From: an uncultured Peptococcaceae bacterium
GTDB taxonomy: Bacteria; Bacillota; Limnochordia; Darwinibacteriales; Darwinibacteriaceae
Assembly (NCBI GenBank): GCA_937988745.1
Contig: CALKAR010000299.1
Location: forward strand, 1-8,180
Direction of reading: 5' to 3'
DNA: 8,180 nt
Made by a program: the position numbers and the translations under genes. Positions 6,105 to 8,180 of this stretch are shown piece after piece. Every line of letters begins with the position of its first letter. Within the stretch, counting starts at the first letter, position 1. A model generated the notes under the pieces. The model did not search any database. It saw only the letters and a list, made by a program, of their open reading frames with translations, and had not been told where the DNA came from.

Positions 6105-7085
6105 GTGCCCCTGAACTACGACGCGCTGACTGCAACAACGCGTCGCTACTTTATCAAGCCGCTTCAGGATCAGGTATTCAACGAACTTCCGTTGCTCCAG
6201 TACCTGACCCGGGGAGCGCAGCCAGCACCCGGCGGAACCAAGCTGGTCCAGCCCCTGATCCACGCGGCCAACACCAACCGTGGCTCCTACCGGGGATATG
6301 AACCCCTCGGTATGGCGCCCACGGACGAGATCACGGCTGCGGAGTGGGATTGGAAGCAGCTCTACGTCTCTGTCACGATCTCTGGTCTGGAGGAGGCCCA
6401 GAACCGCGGCGACCTGGCCGTTCTAAACCTGCTTCGGACCAAGATGGAGATCGCGAAGCAGTCACTCAAGGACATGTTCGCGGAGCAGGTCTTGGGCGAC
6501 GGTACCGGCAACGGTGGTAAGGACCTGGATGGGCTTGCCGCTGGTGTCGATGACGGTACCCTCTACCCCGTCTACGGGGGAATCGACCGGATTGAGAATC
6601 CCTGGTGGCAGGCTCAGTTCCACGATGCCGGGGGTGGTCCGCTGCGCCTGAGCCAGCTCTCCCGGATGATTACTGCCGTCTCGGATGGGGCGGACTCCCC
6701 TGACCTGATCGTCATGGAACCCGATCTCTGGGACTCTCTCCTTATGGCCCTGGAACACAAGCACGTCTACGGCTTGAGGGAGGGCCGGGAGGTCAACGTG
6801 TCCTGGGACACGATCCGGTTCCGGTCTGTGGATGTGATCTGGGATCGCAAGCTCTCGGGTTCCGGCACCATCTACATCCTGAATAGCCGGTACGTGAAGC
6901 TGCGCCCGCATGTCGAATACCGGAACTTCAAGGACACGGGCTGGAAGAAGCCCATCAACCAGGACGCGGCAGTGATGCAGATCCTGTGGTACGGAAATCT
7001 TACGATTTCCAACTGCCGCAGGCTCGCGAAGATCGTCAACGTAAGCGAGATTGTACCCGACCCGGCTCCGGATTCTGGGGCATAA
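6105..7085 (+). CDS. Major capsid protein
   Basis: Main shell protein, 326 residues, probably HK97-fold. Visible marks: N-terminal helix region YDALTATTRRYF, then YVSVTISGLEEAQNRG (87-102), a long helix with RTKMEIAKQSLKDMFAEQVL, and GDGTGNGGKDLDGL (131-144), which I recognise from capsid proteins of related siphovirus-like phages. The C-terminal part has IYILNSRYVKLRPH and a closing beta-rich segment (AAVMQILWYGNLTISNCRRL). There is no long N-terminal delta domain, consistent with the separate scaffold gene. The start is GTG 6105, with GGAGGT at 6089-6094 and a 10-nt spacer. The next gene follows after 12 nt. Position and sequence agree. Confidence 0.92.
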   Translation: MPLNYDALTATTRRYFIKPLQDQVFNELPLLQYLTRGAQPAPGGTKLVQPLIHAANTNRGSYRGYEPLGMAPTDEITAAEWDWKQLYVSVTISGLEEAQNRGDLAVLNLLRTKMEIAKQSLKDMFAEQVLGDGTGNGGKDLDGLAAGVDDGTLYPVYGGIDRIENPWWQAQFHDAGGGPLRLSQLSRMITAVSDGADSPDLIVMEPDLWDSLLMALEHKHVYGLREGREVNVSWDTIRFRSVDVIWDRKLSGSGTIYILNSRYVKLRPHVEYRNFKDTGWKKPINQDAAVMQILWYGNLTISNCRRLAKIVNVSEIVPDPAPDSGA

Positions 7086-7097
7086 GGAGGTGCTGAC

Positions 7098-7340
7098 GTG
7101 GCTCTTGGATGGAAGACCATCATTGAGGGGGTAAACCCCGAGGTGGTGGCGGAAATTGGCGATGATGTTGTCATCATCCGCCACAATGCTGTGCCCACCA
7201 ATGGCGTCGGTGGCACCGGTGCTGGTATCGCTGGCCCGGGCTCGCTTGTAATCACGACCCTGGGTGGTCTGTATATCAACACAGGCAGCAAGGAATCGCC
7301 TGCTTGGAGCAGCCTAATGCCAGGCGAATCGACGGAGTGA
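7098..7340 (+). CDS. Small glycine-rich virion protein, possible capsid decoration
   Basis: An 80-residue protein starting at GTG 7098, with GGAGGTG at 7086-7092 and a 5-nt spacer. It is beta-rich with Gly/Thr patches (TNGVGGTGAGIAGPGSL) and ends with GGLYINTGSKESPAWSSL, a pattern seen, from memory, in small phage head and fibre-related proteins where Y-I-N-T-G ends a beta strand. Directly after the capsid gene is the usual place for a decoration or head-stabilising protein, so that is the best inference. It has no Cys, no signal peptide and no membrane segment. A fibre-type domain is the main alternative. Confidence 0.72.
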   Translation: MALGWKTIIEGVNPEVVAEIGDDVVIIRHNAVPTNGVGGTGAGIAGPGSLVITTLGGLYINTGSKESPAWSSLMPGESTE

Positions 7341-7346
7341 AGGAAC

Positions 7347-7381
7347 GGGGCCGGGGGTTATACCCCGGCCCCATCGCTTTT
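7347..7381 (+). terminator. Intergenic GC-rich stem-loop before zinc-finger gene
   Basis: GGGGCCGGGG (7347-7356) and CCCCGGCCCC (7363-7372) form an all-GC 10-bp stem around the 6-nt loop GTTATA, followed by ATCGCTTTT. It is a plausible terminator with a short T-tract. It lies between the capsid/decoration genes and the next gene, so it may lower expression of what follows. It ends 21 nt before GTG 7394. Confidence 0.6.
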
Positions 7382-7393
7382 GGAGGTGTTGTT

Positions 7394-7804
7394 GTGAGAG
7401 GGGTGTGGCTCCGCAATACGTCACGAGACCAGACGTTCAAAGATCGGTTCGCGGGCGAAACCTATGAGATTCCCCCGCTCAGTGAAGCTGTTGTGCCGGT
7501 AGGGGCCGCGAAGCTCTGGCTTGGCGACTGGACCCTTACGGGACGCGAGGCCCTCCTGGACAGGCGGCGTGCGGAGCGGCGCAGGCATGACAACATGCTG
7601 GCCTATGTGTACCGGATCGATCCCGGGCGGGAGAGCAAGCAAGAAGACGCGCCCGAGCAGGAGACCTACCAGCGTGTCGAACGAGTTGTGGTGGCGACCG
7701 ACTCTCCCACGGGCTATTTCCGCGTTTGCCAGGATTGTGGCGCTGAGTTCACCGATCCCCGGAAGTACGCAGGGCACAGGGCGTCGCACTCGAAGAGGAG
7801 GTAG
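7394..7804 (+). CDS. Head-module protein with C-terminal C2H2 zinc-finger motif
   Basis: 136 residues, of unknown function. The N-terminal part (LRNTSRDQTFKDRFAGETYEIPPLSEAVVP, about 6-36) looks like a small beta domain as in phage virion proteins, then a basic helix (REALLDRRRAERRRHDN), and at the end CQDCGAEFTDPRKYAGHRASH. This last stretch is C-x2-C-x12-H-x3-H, a canonical C2H2 zinc finger, with F and Y at the hydrophobic positions. The finger could bind nucleic acid or simply stabilise the fold. The start is GTG 7394, with GGAGGTG at 7382-7388 and a 5-nt spacer; the longer in-frame ATG at 7304 would run through the upstream gene and the hairpin and has no site. The stop overlaps the ribosome binding site of the next gene. 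Confidence 0.72.
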   Translation: MRGVWLRNTSRDQTFKDRFAGETYEIPPLSEAVVPVGAAKLWLGDWTLTGREALLDRRRAERRRHDNMLAYVYRIDPGRESKQEDAPEQETYQRVERVVVATDSPTGYFRVCQDCGAEFTDPRKYAGHRASHSKRR

Positions 7805-7809
7805 TTCCG

Positions 7810-8180
7810 ATGCCGCTTCGTATGTACTTTGACCCGAACGCGCAGTATGTCATCACGGATAACTGGGGTCCGACCGAGGGCCAGCCGGACGCTTATGAGG
7901 GGCCTGGCGCGGGCGGCGAGGTTATAGCGGAACGGTACATCTACAACACTGAACACGCAACAAAGACCTATGCTGGCATCACGCTTACGGCCTATCAGGA
8001 CGACTCCGTAACCGACCTGAAGTATGCTCTGGATGAGTCCGGGCAGCCGGGAACATGGCTCGATAGCATTACTCTACCAGATGGTGATTATGCGACGCCC
8101 TACAAGGTGTGGGTCAAGTGTATCTTTGCTCCGACTTCGGAGCCGATCAAGAAGACGACTGTGAAGCATTGGATCAGGGC
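7810..8180 (+). CDS. Probable virion structural protein, C-terminus cut by window edge
   Basis: Open from ATG 7810 to the right edge, 123 whole codons, no stop. AGGAGGT at 7796-7802 with a 7-nt spacer sets the start, 5 nt after the zinc-finger gene. The sequence (MPLRMYFDPNAQYVITDNWG, then ERYIYNTEHATKTYAGITL and TYAGITLTAYQDDSVTDLKY, later LPDGDYATPYKVWVKCIFAP) has alternating polar and hydrophobic residues of a beta-sandwich, like many phage neck or tail-associated proteins. Its place after head genes fits. I cannot name the family. Confidence 0.75.
   Translation, partial: MPLRMYFDPNAQYVITDNWGPTEGQPDAYEGPGAGGEVIAERYIYNTEHATKTYAGITLTAYQDDSVTDLKYALDESGQPGTWLDSITLPDGDYATPYKVWVKCIFAPTSEPIKKTTVKHWIR

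Noticed and set aside
4936..6138. Long leftward open frame of 400 residues opposite the scaffold gene
   Set aside because: Stop-poor GC-rich antisense of a supported gene, no start signal and no family features.
7304..7393. N-terminal extension of the zinc-finger gene to ATG 7304
   Set aside because: It would overlap the 80-residue gene and read through the hairpin, while GTG 7394 has a near-ideal binding site.

Overview
This is a piece of a tailed double-stranded DNA phage or prophage. It holds the junction between an early (replication/regulation) arm and the head and packaging module. DNA is GC-rich, GTG is the start of about half the rightward genes, and nearly every gene has a strong GGAGG-type ribosome binding site. 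The host is therefore a GC-rich bacterium with strong Shine-Dalgarno use (a GC-rich Firmicute, actinobacterium or similar). The sequence does not allow a firmer host call, and no integrase, tRNA or bacterial gene is visible to show whether the element is integrated.

Left arm (1-747, leftward): a 67-residue excisionase/MerR-type helix-turn-helix protein (747-544), then, 5 nt downstream, a replication-initiator-like protein (538 to beyond the left edge). The second gene runs off the window. Its 3' part contains a 12-bp tandem repeat array (1-108) that keeps the reading frame and includes one inverted unit, an iteron-like arrangement that may be the replication origin.

Control region (748-944): a divergent promoter pair with a short palindrome inside each promoter. 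The rightward leader carries a 10-bp hairpin just ahead of the first packaging gene.

Right arm (945-8180, rightward, tightly packed): probable small terminase, large terminase (all ATPase and nuclease motifs present), portal, a 57-residue basic protein, scaffold-like protein, major capsid protein, an 80-residue possible decoration protein, a 136-residue protein ending in a C2H2 zinc-finger motif, and the start of a virion protein cut by the right edge. The order is that of a P22/HK97-like head module: the terminase pumps DNA through the portal into a shell of capsid protein built on scaffold. No separate head protease is seen. Three intergenic stem-loops (before the small terminase, before the scaffold gene, before the zinc-finger gene) and one terminator-like hairpin inside the end of the scaffold gene may set relative expression.

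I see no clearly new defence or mobile system. The most interesting points are the coding iteron-like array, the divergent switch, the hairpins and the two potential zinc-binding phage proteins.
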